DNA from: Canna indica
Lineage: Eukaryota > Streptophyta > Magnoliopsida > Zingiberales > Cannaceae
Direction of reading: 5' to 3'
DNA length: 64,000 bases
NCBI GenBank assembly: GCA_034359265.1
Contig: CP136891.1
Coordinates: 45,376,001-45,440,000 of the forward strand
The notes beneath the pieces are model-generated. The model was given only the letters and a program-made list of their open reading frames with translations, was not told the DNA's origin and searched no databases. The position numbers and the translations under genes are program-made. Below, one piece after another: positions 22,500-34,570 of the stretch (position 1 is the stretch's first letter; every line of letters starts with the position of its first letter).

Positions 22500-24060
22500 C
22501 TTTGGACTAAAATTGGAAGGACTGTTCTAGGGCGTCATCCACAAATAGTGTCTAAGTTTTGACCTACTCGAAAGCGTCTTCTTGGTCGATGAATTCGACA
22601 ACGAAGTCGGCCAAAGCTTGGGCCTTGATGGGACCCATGGGATGGTATTCGATGCTGAACTCTGAGAGTTCTACTGACCAGGATATCATTCGTCATGCGA
22701 ATTTAGGTTTAGTCGGTACTTGTCTAATCGGTTGCTCGAAAAGCACCTGGATGTGATGACTTTGGAAATATGGCCTCAATCTCCGGGCCGAGATGACTAG
22801 GGCGATGTCGAGCTTCTCTAGCCTCTGGTATCTGGTTTTCGATCCGTGGGGGACCTTGCTGACAAAGTAGATCGTCTTTTGATCTTTTTCCCGCTCTCGG
22901 ATCAAGATCGAGCTGACGACGCTTTCTGTGAATAGAGTTTCTCGCTCTCGGATCAAGATCTTTTTCCCGCTCTCGGATCAAGAGGAAAAGAGTTTCTCCT
23001 GATTGTGATTTGTCCAGGACCGGTGGACTGGTAAGGAAGTGTTTGAGCTCCTCGAAAGCTTGTTCACATTTTTCATCCCAATGGAAATTCTGCTTCTTCC
23101 TTAATATTTTAGAGAAGGGGGCAGCTCGGTTGGTTGACCTGGAGAGGAATCTCAACAACGTGGCCATCGTCCCAATGAACTGTTGTACTTCCTTGATGTT
23201 GTGTGGGCTCCACATTTCTTAAATGGCCCAGAACTTCTCCGAATTAGCTTCTATCCCTCGATGTGTCAACATGAAGTCGATGAATTTGCCGCCATGAACT
23301 ACGAAGGTGCACTTTTTGGGGTTTAATCTCATGTTGTATTGCTTGAGCTGGTTGAAGATCTCAATGAGATCATTGCAATGATTTAGATGGCCGGTGTTTT
23401 GGAAACCATGTCGTCGACGTACATCTCCATGTTGCGACTAATTTGTTTCTCAAAAACTTTGTTCATCAGGCGTTGATATGTGGCTCCTGCATTTTTAAGC
23501 CCGAAGTGCATCACCTTATAACAGAAGTTTGCATGTTCGATGATGAAAACCATTTTTCTTCATCCTCAAGGTGCATCCGTATTTGATTGTAGCCTGAATA
23601 GGTGTCCATGAAGCTTATATATTGGTATCTTGAGGAGCCATCGACGAGTTTGTTGATGCTCCACAATTGGTAGGAATCCTTTGGGCAAGCTTTGTTGAGG
23701 TTGGTGAAGTTGACACACATCTGCCACTTTTCCGAATGCATTTTGACCATTACAACATTTGCGAGCCACATCGAATCTCTCTGATGAACTTTGCCTTTAG
23801 TAGCTTCCCGGTCTCTTCGAAGGATGCCTATTGTCACTCGATTCCAAGCTTTCTCTTCTTTTAGACTACAGATTTGACCTGGGGGTCGATAGCTAGTCTG
23901 TGATAGATGACTTGGGGATTTATCCCTGGCATGTCGGCTGGTCTCCATGCGAAGAGATCAGCGTTGTTTTTTAGTAGAGTGCTGAGTTGAGCTTTGAGCT
24001 CGTTGGGGATGTGTGCTCCCACATAAGTTACTTGTTTGGGGGATGTCCCGATTTGCACAG
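22500..24060 (-). pseudogene. Tat-type gypsy pol fragment (RT and RNase H)
   Basis: Read on the minus strand: NNADLFAWRPADMPGINPQ (about 23960), MVKMHSEKWQMCVNFTNLNK and ACPKDSYQL (about 23740-23680), FMDTYSGYNQIRMH (about 23610), an intact YVDD catalytic motif (about 23423-23412), then NFHWDEKCEQAFEELKHF (about 23080) and the RNase H region (YQRLEKLDIALVISARRLRP, about 22830; VELSEF..EYHPMGP, about 22660). These signatures are those of the Tat/Ogre side of Ty3/gypsy. Many stops and frameshifts break it, and a small local duplication of CCGCTCTCGGATCAAGA (22890-22990) lies inside RNase H. Gag, protease and integrase are not present. Confidence 0.82.
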
Positions 24061-24267
24061 GTTCTATATTGCCGGTGGGCTGGGGTCGTTCTTCTATGGG
24101 AGGCTAGACTGGTGCAGGAGCGCTCCTCGTCGTTCCAATATTACTAGGTTGCAGATGATCGTCGTCGTTGGGTCATTGTCGTTGGTGTGTGGTGGCAGTT
24201 GCTTGGCTCCGGGTTCCAACCATTGTTGGGGAGGTAAGCTTTACTTGGCCCCACGGTGGGCGTCAAA

Positions 24268-24660
24268 TGTTCATGCTTGAGGATCGGAGTACTCCGGTCC
24301 AGCTCGATCTCTTTCCTGGTCAGATGCAACTCCAGCGGGAGAGAGGGACCTGCAAAAGACAATCTGACGCTCAAGTTAGTAGGACCCCAAGGTGGAGGTT
24401 ACAAAATATGGAACTTAGGTTACTTGAGGCATGATGTGTCTATATATATTTATTGCAGGTGGAGGTGATGACGTCACCCGAAAATCTCGTGGGGATATTG
24501 CTCAGAATAGGTCGAGGCTGATCCCGGAGATGGTGAGCTTGTAATAGTGTATCCCTTATGATAAGGAAGGACGTGGATGTCCTTGTATGGCCGGGTGGAG
24601 CCCGGGCAAAGCCGTTTGGTTTGACTCGAGTTGGGTTGTGGGGCGTTGTTGGGTCTAATC
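24268..24660 (-). mobile_element. 5' LTR of Tat-type gypsy element
   Basis: It starts (plus strand) TGTTCATGCTTGAGG and matches 17644-18018. On the minus strand the LTR end is followed by TTTGACGCCCACCGTGGGGC, the sequence normally seen right after the 5' LTR of Tat-type elements (there usually TTGGCGCC). The far end is probably near 24650-24670; I could not fix it. Confidence 0.7.
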
Positions 24661-24879
24661 CAACCGAACCCAATAGTTCTAGTCCCACTATATATGAAGA
24701 TTCAAGTTGCAAGTGTAATTGCAACTTTCATTTACGGGCAACCAAATGCCCCCATTATAAATTCTGTAGCTTAATTATATAGTTATTTTTTTAGTTTCAT
24801 TCCTCATTTAGTATTTATATACGTATACAAATTTGTCGATTAGTTTTCTACTACCACTTGCACTACTAGTAGTTTTCCA

Positions 24880-25596
24880 ATTGATTATCTCAGTCTACCA
24901 TTGAGATATTGACGTCCCCTAAAAGAAGACTAGTCCAAGATCATTTTCAAGATGGACAAATTGCTAACTCCTTGGCATGTATTCCTCCTCTTCAGAGTTG
25001 GGCGTCTCACTCTTGTTAACAATGTGGCATCGTACTTCCTATCTATTTTTTAAGCACCTTCTTGGGTCGTCTGTCTCATCAACAGAAGAAGGAAAGTTTT
25101 CTTCTGGATAGGTAGCATATCAAAAAGCCTAAAAGCTAAGTGTTTAATCAGATGGGACACACTCACAACAACGAAAACCATGGGAGGTCTAAACCTACTT
25201 AACCTACGGTCATAATAAGACTTAGTTGATACCCCCCCCCCCCCCCCCCCCCCAATAAGAAATTTATAGCATAGAAGATAACATCATTTTCACCAATTTG
25301 GAGGAACATCATGAAGAGTTGTGACATCATCGTTTGTTTTGGCAGAGGAACTCACATTTGTCTTTGGCACGATCATTGGTCAGTCGGTGAAAGATTGAAA
25401 GATAGATACGCAACTCTCTCCTCACTCACTTTAAAACCATCTTTTACTATGCGGAAGCCAAAGAACTAAACTCAAATGGGAAAATAATCTAGTGGAATAT
25501 ATAGAATTCTCTAACTTTGTTGCAATGGAGGAGATCATTCAATTGGCAACCGACTTGGAGCCCTTCCTTCACCGCTCAAGTGAGGATATTATCTTG
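24880..25596 (+). pseudogene. LINE, C-terminal RT region (part 1 of 3)
   Basis: Frames with stops give LPLRY, MDKLLTPWHVFLLFRVGRLT LVNNV, FFWIGSISK, GGLNLLNL, FGRGTHICLWHDHWSVGERL. This is the part of a plant non-LTR retrotransposon polymerase between the RT core and the zf-RVT domain. A run of 22 C residues at 25232-25253 interrupts it. The frame stops at EDIIL where a copia LTR begins at 25597 and continues at 33143 with W-RWTNNG, showing that the copia element inserted into the LINE. Confidence 0.78.
25232..25253. repeat. Poly-C tract, 22 bases
   Basis: An uninterrupted run of C inside degenerate LINE coding sequence. Either a real homopolymer expansion or a consensus artefact. Confidence 0.9.
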
Positions 25597-26356
25597 TGAT
25601 GATTGATTCGATTTAAACCCGACCAGAATTCGAAATAGGCCAAACTGGATCAAAGAAAGAAGAAAAAAAGGCAGACTACACAGGTCTCGGCCTAGCCCAG
25701 GCAGCAGGCGTGCGGCTCTTCTTTTCTCTTTTTTATTATTTCCCTGCCTCAGCCGCTTTCATTGACTTGGGCAGTGCATGCACGCACTGATTTGGAAATT
25801 CAAGCATTCTGCAGCAACGAAGAATTCGGTCAAGCATCAAAAATCTTTGGGTCGAAGTTATTGCAGTAGCCATCCGATCAAATTGAACGGCTCTGCACAT
25901 TATTTGCTGCAAATTTCTCGCTGAATCAAATGCTATACGTCGGCTACGAGTATGTTATAAAAGGGGGTCTAAATGCAGTTCTAAATCATCACATTTACTC
26001 CATTTCTCAAGCAAGATTACTTTTTGATGGCTCTCTTCCCCTTCACACCGTCTCAGGCAGAAGCAAGAATCCAGATTTTGGGGTGCAGAAAAATATCCGA
26101 GTCCATTTAATATTTTTTCTTTTACAGTTTAGTTTTTAGTTTTATTCTGATTCTCTTGTATTGGCTGTATTTCCTCCTCTCTCTAATAAAATCAGTGCCC
26201 TCTTCTACCCGTGGAGTAGGCTCGGTACTCCGCCGGGCCGAACCATGTAAATTTTGGTGTTCTTTGTGTTTTCTAGATTTATTCGTTTTGGTATTTTTTT
26301 CTTTTGGTGTTTGGATTTTTGGATCCTTGCAGGAAGACCCGTTTTTCTTCCTAACA
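25597..26356 (+). mobile_element. 5' LTR of copia element
   Basis: It starts TGATGATTGATTCG and ends CTAACA, next to the PBS. TATA box TATAAAA is at 25956-25962. The matching 3' LTR is at 30932. The left flank TCTTG (25592-25596) recurs at 33143-33147 and is the likely target duplication in the LINE. Confidence 0.85.
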
Positions 26357-26360
26357 ATTG

Positions 26361-26373
26361 TGGTATCAGAGCC
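26361..26373 (+). other. Primer-binding site (tRNA-Met) of copia element
   Basis: TGGTATCAGAGCC, 4 bases after the LTR end. Confidence 0.93.
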
Positions 26374-26384
26374 AATAATCCACA

Positions 26385-27116
26385 ATGTTAGGGGCAAAAT
26401 ACAAAATCCAAAAATTGGACCATAACGTCAACTACTCGTTATGGGCTTTGAAGATGAAAGCAATATTGGTTAAGGAGAACCTACAGGACACTATTCGTGG
26501 ACGAGACGAGATGGAAGGCACCGAAAGGGAAAAGGACCAGGCCAATGAAAGTGCTAAAGCAACCTTGTACATGAGCGTTTGCGACGAGGCACTACGAGAA
26601 GTCGCATTAGAAAAGACCATTGTAGATGTATGAAAAAAGCTTGCTACAATCTACCACGATAAAACTTTTACAAGTAAGATGACACTTAGACAAAAATTAT
26701 ATTTTTTACGCATGACTGATGGCACTTCTGTTAAAAATTATATTAGAACTTTCTGTTCTATTCTTGCTGATCTTAAGGATATGAGAGTTACATTTGAAGA
26801 AGAAGATAAGGCCTTTATGCTTTTAATTACTCTCCCTTCTACTTTTAAGAATTTTCGTGAAAGTTTATTTTATGGCAAGAATAAAATTACTCTGGATGAG
26901 GTGACAACAATGTTAGTGGCCAAGGAGATTGTCGACTCTCAACTTACCACAAGATCCTTTAGAAGCCGTGGAGAAGCCCTGAACACTAGAGGACGAAATA
27001 GGTCACGGGACAAAAGCCGAGGTAAGTTTAGATCTAAATCCAGGTCCAAAAATGTACAATGTTATTATTGCAAAAAGATGGGACACATCATATCAGAATG
27101 TCGTAACTTAAAATGA
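26385..27116 (+). pseudogene. copia gag
   Basis: It starts MLGAKYKIQKLDHNVNYSLW, a typical copia gag N-terminus, and has the retrotransposon gag core (TVKN-like YFLRMTDGTSVKNYIRTF, about 26703-26758; LPSTFKNFRESL) and a CX2CX4HX4C knuckle CYYCKKMGHIISEC (27060-27101). One in-frame stop at 26630-26632 (DV*KKL, where DVWKKL is expected: TGG to TGA) breaks it. The frame otherwise stays open to the stop after ECRNLK. It packages the element RNA in relatives. Confidence 0.88.
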
Positions 27117-27179
27117 AGATAGGAGGAACAAAATCAGAATGGGGAAGCATCCTATGCTGATGAGGATGAAAAAGTAGAG

Positions 27180-30100
27180 GTACTTACTATTTCTGTTTGT
27201 TATGCTAGATCTCAAGATGAATGGATTTTAGATTCAGGTTGCTCTTGTCATATGACACCGCACTGAGATTGGTTTACCACATATGAACATGGTAATGGAA
27301 AAGAAGTGCTAATGGGAAATGACTCATCATGTCAAGTAGCAGGAGTCGGCTCAGTAAAATTAAAAATGCATGATGGCATTACAAGGACCCTAACTCAGGT
27401 ATGGAACGTTCCAGGACTTAAAAGAAATTTAATTTCTTTTTCTTCCCTAGATACATTTGGATACAAGTATTCAGACCAAGACGGAGTTTTCATAGTCACA
27501 AAGGGGTCTTTAACAGTAGTGAAAGCTTTAAAAGTAAACCAACTCTACATCCTACATGGCACAACGGTAACAAGTGGTGCAACTATTGTAATCTCTGAAC
27601 ACTCTGATGATGATCTTACTAAATTATGACATATGAGATTATGGCATATTAATGAAAGGAGCACGCTAGTACTTGAACAAAAGGGACTAGTTGGAAAGTA
27701 GAAATTGGCTAAACTAGATTTATATGAACATTGCATCTATGAAAAACAGAAAAGAGTCTCATTCTCCACAGGGCAACACTATGCTAAAGGAAAATTAAAC
27801 TACATCCACTCTGATCTATGGGGGCCATCACCGGTTGAATCTCAAGGAGAAGCTCGATACATGCTCACATTTATTGATGATTACTCCAGGAAGGTATGGG
27901 CTTATTTTATTAAAAATAAATCTGATGTCTTCTCTAAATTTCAGTCTTGGAACGCAATAATCGAGAAGCAAATCGGTAGATATGTTCAGACCCTACGAAC
28001 CAACAATGGCCTAGAATTTTGCAGTGGAGAATTTAAAGACTTTTGCTCCAGGGAAGGGATCATACGGCATCACATAGTTTCCCACACACCTCAGTAGAAC
28101 AGAGTAGCAGAAAGGATGAACCGCACCATCATAGAAAGGGTAAGATGTATGCTTTCTAATGCTAACCTTTCTAAAAACTTTTGGGCAGAGGCTGCATCCA
28201 CCGCTTGCTACCTGATAAATCAATCTCCTTCTTCATCAATTGAATTCAAGACGCTTGAGGAAAAGTGGACCAAGTCGTCAACTTCTTAATTATGACCATC
28301 TTAAAATTTTTGGGAGCACTGTCTATGTCAGGGTAAATGAAGGAAAATTAGAACCAAGATCAAATAAATGTATTTTCTTAGGATATCCTAGCGGAGCGAA
28401 AGGCTATAAAATGTGGTGTTTAAATAATTATAAAGCAGAAATCCATAGAGATGTGATTTTTGATGAACAGGTACTCTTGAGAATGAAAAAGGAGGACCAA
28501 GAAGAGGACTCTGAGGAAACTACACCTCCGGTGCCACAAGAAGAAACGCCACCTCAGCCCGCTACCCAAGTATTTTGGTTCCCTACACCTGCGCCTCGAC
28601 CACCTTCCACAGAAGCCAATAACACTACTTCATTAGAATAGACCACTAAAGAACATATTGAGGTCCATGAGGAGCCATATATACTGGGTCCAGGAGGAGC
28701 CACACCGAATCGAAGAGGAGCAATATCAAGTTGAGAAGGAGCATCGTTATTCCATCGCCCTCAACCGACCTAGGTGAGCACCACGTCCTAATCCTAGGTA
28801 TGCAAATGTTACTACATATGCTCTTGTAGTGGCTGAAGAAACACTATACACTAAAGAACCAGCCTCTTATAAAGAAGCCCTAAATCTGACAGATTCAAGA
28901 AAGTGGCATGAAGCTATGGCAGAAGAATTCAAGTCCTTGCAGAAAAATAATACTTGGGAACTTGTGAAGCCTCCACCGCATAAGAAACTTGTTGGGTGCA
29001 AGTGGATCTACAAACTCAAAGAAGGAGGTATCTATAAAGCTCGGTTTGTGGCAAAGGGATACAGTTAAAATGAAGGTATTGACTATAAAGATATTTTTTC
29101 TCATGTGGTTAAACATATCTCTATTTGTGTTCTTCTAGCATTAGTAGCCATGTAAGACTTGGAGTTAGAACAGCTTGACGTAAAGACAGTTTTCCTACAC
29201 GATGACTTAGAAGAACATATCTACATGACACAACCAGAAGGGTTTGAAGAGAAAAATAAAGTTGATCATGTCTGCCTCCTAAAGAAGTCACTCTATGGTC
29301 TCAAGAAATCTCCCAAACAATGTTATAAAAGGTTTGATCAGTTTATGCTCAGTATCGATTTCAGTAGATCATCTTTTGACAGTTGTGTTTACTTAAAGAA
29401 ATCAGTTATCCCTATGATTTATCTGCTCCTTTATGTTGATGATGTGCTTATTGTGGCAAAAGATATTACTGAAATAGACAGGCTTAAGAAACACCTTAAA
29501 GGAGACTTTGACATGAAGGACATTGGGGTTACAAGAAAAATCCTTGAGATGGAGATAAAGCGAGATCGCGAAGCAAGAAAGCTGTACCTAACACAGGAGA
29601 CTTATGTAAAGCGGGTGGTTGAACGCTTTGGCATGCAAGAAGTAAAATCAGTCAAAACTCCTCTTGCCGCTCACTTCAAATTATCAGAATTGCTATGCCC
29701 AAAAGATGAAAAAGAAAGAATTAGTATGTCACGGATACCCTATGCAAGCACAGTTGGCAGTCTTATGTACGCCATGATTTGTACTCGCCAGACATAGCAC
29801 ATGCAGTCAGTGTTGTGAGTCGGTACATGGCAAATCCGGGAAAAGCACATTGGGAGGTGGTTAAATGGATTTTGCGCTACTTACAATGTACTTCAATTCT
29901 AAAGTCAATCTTATTTTCGATGGAACTAATGAATCGTTTGCAGGATATTCAAACTCGAACTATGCCGGTGACCTTGATAAGAGGAGATCGATCACCGCCT
30001 ACATCTTCACTATAGGCGGAACTCCAGTAAGTTGGAAAGCTGGCCTACAATCCACTTTTGCCCTCGCCACCATCGAAGCGGAGTACATGACTATTACAGA

Positions 30101-30869
30101 AGCAATTAAAGAAGCAATCTAGCTTGAGAACCTAATAAAAGAACTAATCAGTGTTGTCAAACTCGCGAGTTAACTCGTAAACTCGGACGAGTTTACGATC
30201 CCAAGTATCAAAATCGAGCTGACTCGCACCCAAACTCGTTTCTAGGTAAACTCGGTCAAACTCGCTAGTAAACTCGGGTGAACTCAATTTGATGATAATT
30301 ATTACGGATTGAACTTGTACTTTTATATTTTATCTTTGAGTCATTGTATGTGCTTTATTATGGACTTAAAATGCTTCATTATGTATGTATTAGACTTGTG
30401 CTCTTATATTTTATCTTTATATGTCCTTTATTAGGGAGTTGAACTGTGTCTTAATTATGATTTTCAAGTTATATTAGATTATATTTTTGTAGTATAATAT
30501 TTTTAAATATTTTTTTAATATCAGGTAAATTCTTACGAGTTTACGAGTCGAGTTTACGGAGGCTCCACGAGTTTACTTAAACTCTCGAGTTTAACAATCT
30601 TGGAACTAATTTCTCAAAATGGGGACATAGTCGTGCATAGTGATAGTTAGAGTGCAATTCATTTGTCAAAAGATCAGGTGTTCCATGAAAGGACGAAACA
30701 CATCGATGTCAGATTTTATTTCATCAAGGATATTATTTCAAAATGAGAAATAAAGCTTCAAAAAATTGACACAGCTTACAATCCTGCAGATATGCTGACT
30801 AAAGTTCTACCGACGGCCAAGTTTGACCACTACCTGAACTTGGTCAGACTGATTCAAGGCACGGGTTAG
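27180..30869 (+). pseudogene. copia pol: protease, integrase, RT, RNase H
   Basis: Order protease-integrase-RT-RNase H, as in Ty1/copia. Protease: WILDSGCSCHM (about 27223). Integrase: HCIYEKQKRVSFSTG (27730), HSDLWGPSP (27809), then RTNNGLEF (27998), where the second catalytic Asp (RTDNG) is Asn, and NRVAERMNRTI (28100). RT: ALNLTDSRKWHEAMAEEF (28880), LLLYVDDVLIVAKDI intact (29427). RNase [15 protein letters not shown] [13 protein letters not shown] (29955), IEAEYMTITEAIKEAI (30074), then a MITE interrupts (30149-30602), then LSKDQVFHERTKHIDVRF and NPADMLTKVLP (30665-30810). About ten stop codons. Best guess is the Tork group; that is weak. Confidence 0.88.
30149..30602. mobile_element. hAT-like MITE inside copia RNase H
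   Basis: Ends CAGTGTTGTCAAACTCG and CGAGTTTAACAATCTTG (13 of 17 complementary). A perfect 8-bp duplication GAACTAAT flanks it (30141-30148, 30603-30610). 454 bp, AT-rich middle, no coding. Subterminal ACTCG/CGAGT motifs are repeated on both sides. Confidence 0.9.
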
Positions 30870-30931
30870 GGGATGTTGGGAGAAGATGGGAAGGCTACAT
30901 CGGGCTCAAATCTCATCAAAGGAGAAAACTG

Positions 30932-33138
30932 TGAGGGTTGATTCGATTTAAACCCGACCCGAATTTGAAATGGGCCAAACTGGATCAAAGAAAGAAAAAA
31001 AAAGAAAGGAAAAAAAGGCATACTGCACTGGGCTCGGCCCGGCCCAAGCGGGCCGGACATCTGGGCCAAGCCCAGCCCGCTGCACGCAACAGCAGCTGTT
31101 GGCGCTGCGCGTGCAATGCATGTAGTGGGCTGCTTTCGTTGACTTGGGCAGCGCATGCACGCACCGATTTGGAAATTCAAGCATTCCGCAGCAACGAAGA
31201 ATTTGGTGAAGCATCAAAAATCTTTGGGTCAAAGTTATTGCAGCAGCCATCCGATCAAATTGAACGACTTTGCACATTATTTGCTGCAAATTTCTCGCCG
31301 AATCAAATGATATACGTCGACTACGAGTATATTATAAAAGGGGGTCTAAATGAAGTTCTAAATCATCTCATCTACTCTGTTTCTAAAGCAAGAATCATTT
31401 CTGGCAGCTCTCTTTCCCTTCACATCGTCTCAGGTAGAAGCAAGAAGATCAAGGATGCTGCATGCATAATTTTTGTGCAGAAGTAGGAATCCAGATTTCG
31501 GGGTGCAAAAAAATATCCGAGTCCAGGCAATATTTTTTCTTTTACAGTTAGTTATTAGTTTTATTTTGATTCTCTTGTACTGGTTGTGTTTCCTCCTCTC
31601 TCTAATTAAATCAGGGGATAAGGGCTATATTTGCCCCTAAAGTATTCGAAAATGTACAAATATTTTCTTAAACTTTCTTCTTTTTTTTAAATGCCCTCGC
31701 CATTCTAATTTTGGGCAAAAAATATCACTGCTTGTAACGGTTTGACAAGTCAATAAACGGTTGCTTATGTGGCAAGGATAAGGGTCATATTTGCCCCTAA
31801 AGTATTCGAAAAGGTACAAATTTATCCTTAAACTTTTTTTAAAAAAAGCCCTCGTCGTCCAAATTTTGGATCATATTTGCTCCTAAAGTATTCAAAAATA
31901 TTTAAATTTGCCCTTAAACTTTTTAGTTTTTGAAAAACACCCTCACCGTCCAAATTTTGGGCCAAAAATCCCTTGCACCCCTGAGGGATATATGAGGTAT
32001 AAATACTAAAATCTCAATCGTCAAAAGATCAAAGTGCCCCTTAACTTAAGTTGAGTCTAAAAAAAGCCATAACTCAATCAATACAAGTCTGATTCGAGTT
32101 CCGCTCGAACTTCCGAATTCGTGTCAAACCAACAACCCATCTAAGGACTAATCAAACTTAGATGAATTAATTTCCTCTAACACAAAGGTCAATCTTCAAT
32201 TCAAGCCCTCCAACGTTTCATCCAGTCCATCTTAACGTGCGATTAAATTATCCCACCGAAATAATTAAATAAATATTTTAAATTTTTTTGGGTATTATAA
32301 AGAAGTAGTGGGTTGTGTTTTTGCAGCACCCATTAACCGGCTAGTTTTTTCAGCCGGTTGGGCTACCTTATTTTCCTTTTCTTATTTTTTCTATCTTTTC
32401 AACTCGTTTAATTTGATGCGTATTTTAATGGCTTGTAACTAAAAGCTGGAATATATACGAAATCTCACCCCTAATTAATTTAGGTTGTGAATATTTTGGG
32501 TATTGCATGTTGGCAGCTTAAAATTCAGTGTGGCTAGATGTTGTGGCTTATTTTAATTGTCACGTAAGCAATTATTTGCTCACTTGTCAAATCATTACAA
32601 ACAGTGGTATTTTTGGCCCAAAATTTGGATGATGAGGGTATTTTTCAAAAAATAAAAAAATTAAGGGTAAATTTCTACTTTTTTAAATACTTTAGGGGCA
32701 AATATAGCCCAAAATTTGGACAATGAGGGTATTTTTCAAAAAAAAAGTTTAATGGTAAATTTATATCTTTTCGAATACTTTAAGGGCAAATATGGCTCTT
32801 ATCATTGCCACGCAAGCATTTTTTTGTTGACTTGTCAAATAATTACAAGCAGTGAGATTTTTGTCCCAAAATTTGGATGGCGATGGCATTTTTGAAAAAA
32901 AATGAAGTTTGAGGACAAATTTATACATTTTCGAATAATTTAGGGGCAAACATGACCCTTATCCCTAAAATCAGTGCTCTCTTCTCCTCGTGGAGTAGGC
33001 CCGGTATCTTGTCTGACCGAACCACGTAAATTTTGGTGTTCTTAATTTGTGTTTTTTGAATTTATTCATTTTGGTATTTTTTCTTTTATCGTTTGGATTT
33101 TTGAATTATTGCAGGAAGATTTGTTTTTTTTTCTATCA
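30932..33138 (+). mobile_element. 3' LTR of copia element, interrupted
   Basis: It starts TGAGGGTTGATTCG, matching the 5' LTR start, with a purine-rich CAAAGGAGAAAAC just upstream. TATA box 31333-31339. It is split by a 1351-bp Mutator-like element and ends about CTATCA (33133-33138); TCTTG at 33143-33147 returns to LINE sequence, leaving 4 bases unexplained. Confidence 0.83.
31615..32965. mobile_element. Mutator-like MITE with tandem-repeat arms
   Basis: Ends GGGATAAGGG..CCCTTATCCC with long inverted arms containing TTTGCCCCTAAAGTATTCGAAAA. The 9-bp flanks TTAAATCAG (31606-31614) and TAAAATCAG (32966-32974) differ at one base. The arm unit repeats at about 31615, 31778 and 31862 on the left and 32680, 32780 and 32930 on the right. 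The middle (32080-32290) is an LTR scrap related to 59640-59878. No transposase. Confidence 0.85.
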
Positions 33139-33142
33139 TACC

Positions 33143-33255
33143 TCTTGGAGATGGACCAATAACGGAATTTTTAGTACCAAATCGTTGTATGATATTCTCA
33201 CTTTCCAAGGTATCAAGATCCTGTTGTCAGATATGCATGGCACCGTCCTTGGCCT
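33143..33255 (+). pseudogene. LINE, zf-RVT region (part 2 of 3)
   Basis: RWTNNGIFSTKSLYDILTF followed by QGIK: the classic start of the zf-RVT domain at the end of plant LINE polymerases. It joins part 1 at its left (EDIIL) and part 3 at 34571. Confidence 0.8.
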
Positions 33256-34570
33256 TAGGGCTGTCCAAACTTCGGGTTACACCGAACCGAACCGAAAAAC
33301 CGAACCAAATTTTTTGGTTCGATTTGGTTTCAGAGATTGTAGGTTCGGGTCGGGAACCGAATCGAACCGAACCAAAATATGGGTTTCGGTTCGGATCCAG
33401 TTCCCGAAATTCGGGAACCGACCCGAACCGAAAATTGAAATAATTAAAAATATATATAATTTTTTATTTTTTAACCTACTTGAGCACTCGACAGTCAACA
33501 GTCTCCCACTCGCCCGCCCTACTCAATACTCATCTCTCCCAACTCCCGACTCCCGACCCTCGACAGGCGACATGCCGCCGCCTAGGTCATCTTCGTCGAT
33601 CTCCCACTCCGGCGCCTTCCCAAGTCCAGATCCTCCACTTCGGCACCTTCCCGAGTCCCGACCCTCCACTCCGACGCCTTCCCGAGTCCCGACCCTCCAC
33701 TCCGACGCCTTCCCGAGTCCCGACCCTCCACTCCGGCGCCTTCCTCCACTCCGGTCGATGGCCCAGCGTCTCAATCGATCTCTCGACTTGTAAGTCTCTG
33801 TCGGATCCACCTTCCAATCCTTCCATCGATTCCCTGTTGATTCCCCGTTGTCCTGTTGATTCTTGGGAAGAGTAGGGCACATTTCCCCCTTCTATCGTGT
33901 TTGTGGAATTGTGGTGCTTCTGAAATGATGCGCTCTCATATTGTAGCATCGGATCTGTGATCCATATATCAACTGCCATCTCTTTTGTGTCCCTGGTGCA
34001 GTGATGTCTGATCCATATATCATATATGGATTTATCATGTTCAATTTTCTATGTATTCATGTTTAATTTCAATTTTTTACAAGTTCTATCATGTTTTTAA
34101 TTTTCTATGTTCAGTTTTTTTACACTACTGGATAAAGCCACTGTGATTCTGTGAATGAGTTGATCATGTTTCCACCTCCTCCTTTCATTTTTTTCTCCTT
34201 TTCCACTCTCTGCTTGCTTTCTTTCTTGTTTCTTCCTTTTCCATTTTATGCATAGAGTAACAAGGATTCAAGGAAGCTTTCTTCTTAGTGTTTATATTTT
34301 TATAGTGAAAGCTCATCATGGTACACCTCAATTCCAATCGATCCAAAAATATGAAACATTGTAGATTTTTCAACAGGATAATATCATTATAATAGTTTAT
34401 TGTAAATTCGGTTTTTTCGGGTTGAAACCGAACCGAACCGAATAATTTCGGTTCTGGTTAAATCAGGTTAGAAATTGTTCGGTTCGGGTTCGGATTGAAG
34501 GTTGAGTTAAAAAAAAAAATCGGTTTGAATCTATTCGGTTCGGTTCAAACCGAATGAACTATTTTGCCAT
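33256..34570. mobile_element. hAT-like insertion in LINE, with GC-rich exon-like segment
   Basis: It starts TAGGGCTGTCCAAAC with ACCGAACCGAACC repeats on the left and GGTTCGGTTCAAACCG repeats on the right (34390-34555), the subterminal pattern of hAT MITEs. The right terminus is unclear (ATTTTGCCAT near 34570) and no clean 8-bp duplication was found. The interior (33480-33880) is GC-rich with a 31-bp tandem repeat at about 33630-33740 and a good splice donor (CTTGTAAGTC, about 33788). It may be a 5' exon of a lost transposase or captured host sequence. Confidence 0.55.

Noticed and set aside
30938..31486. 182-codon plus-strand frame in copia 3' LTR
   Set aside because: Within LTR U3/R, opposite overlapping frames also open, no domain.
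33047..33793. 248-codon plus-strand open frame
   Set aside because: It crosses the copia LTR end, LINE sequence and a hAT-like insertion and contains proline/serine repeats from the 31-bp minisatellite. No domain.
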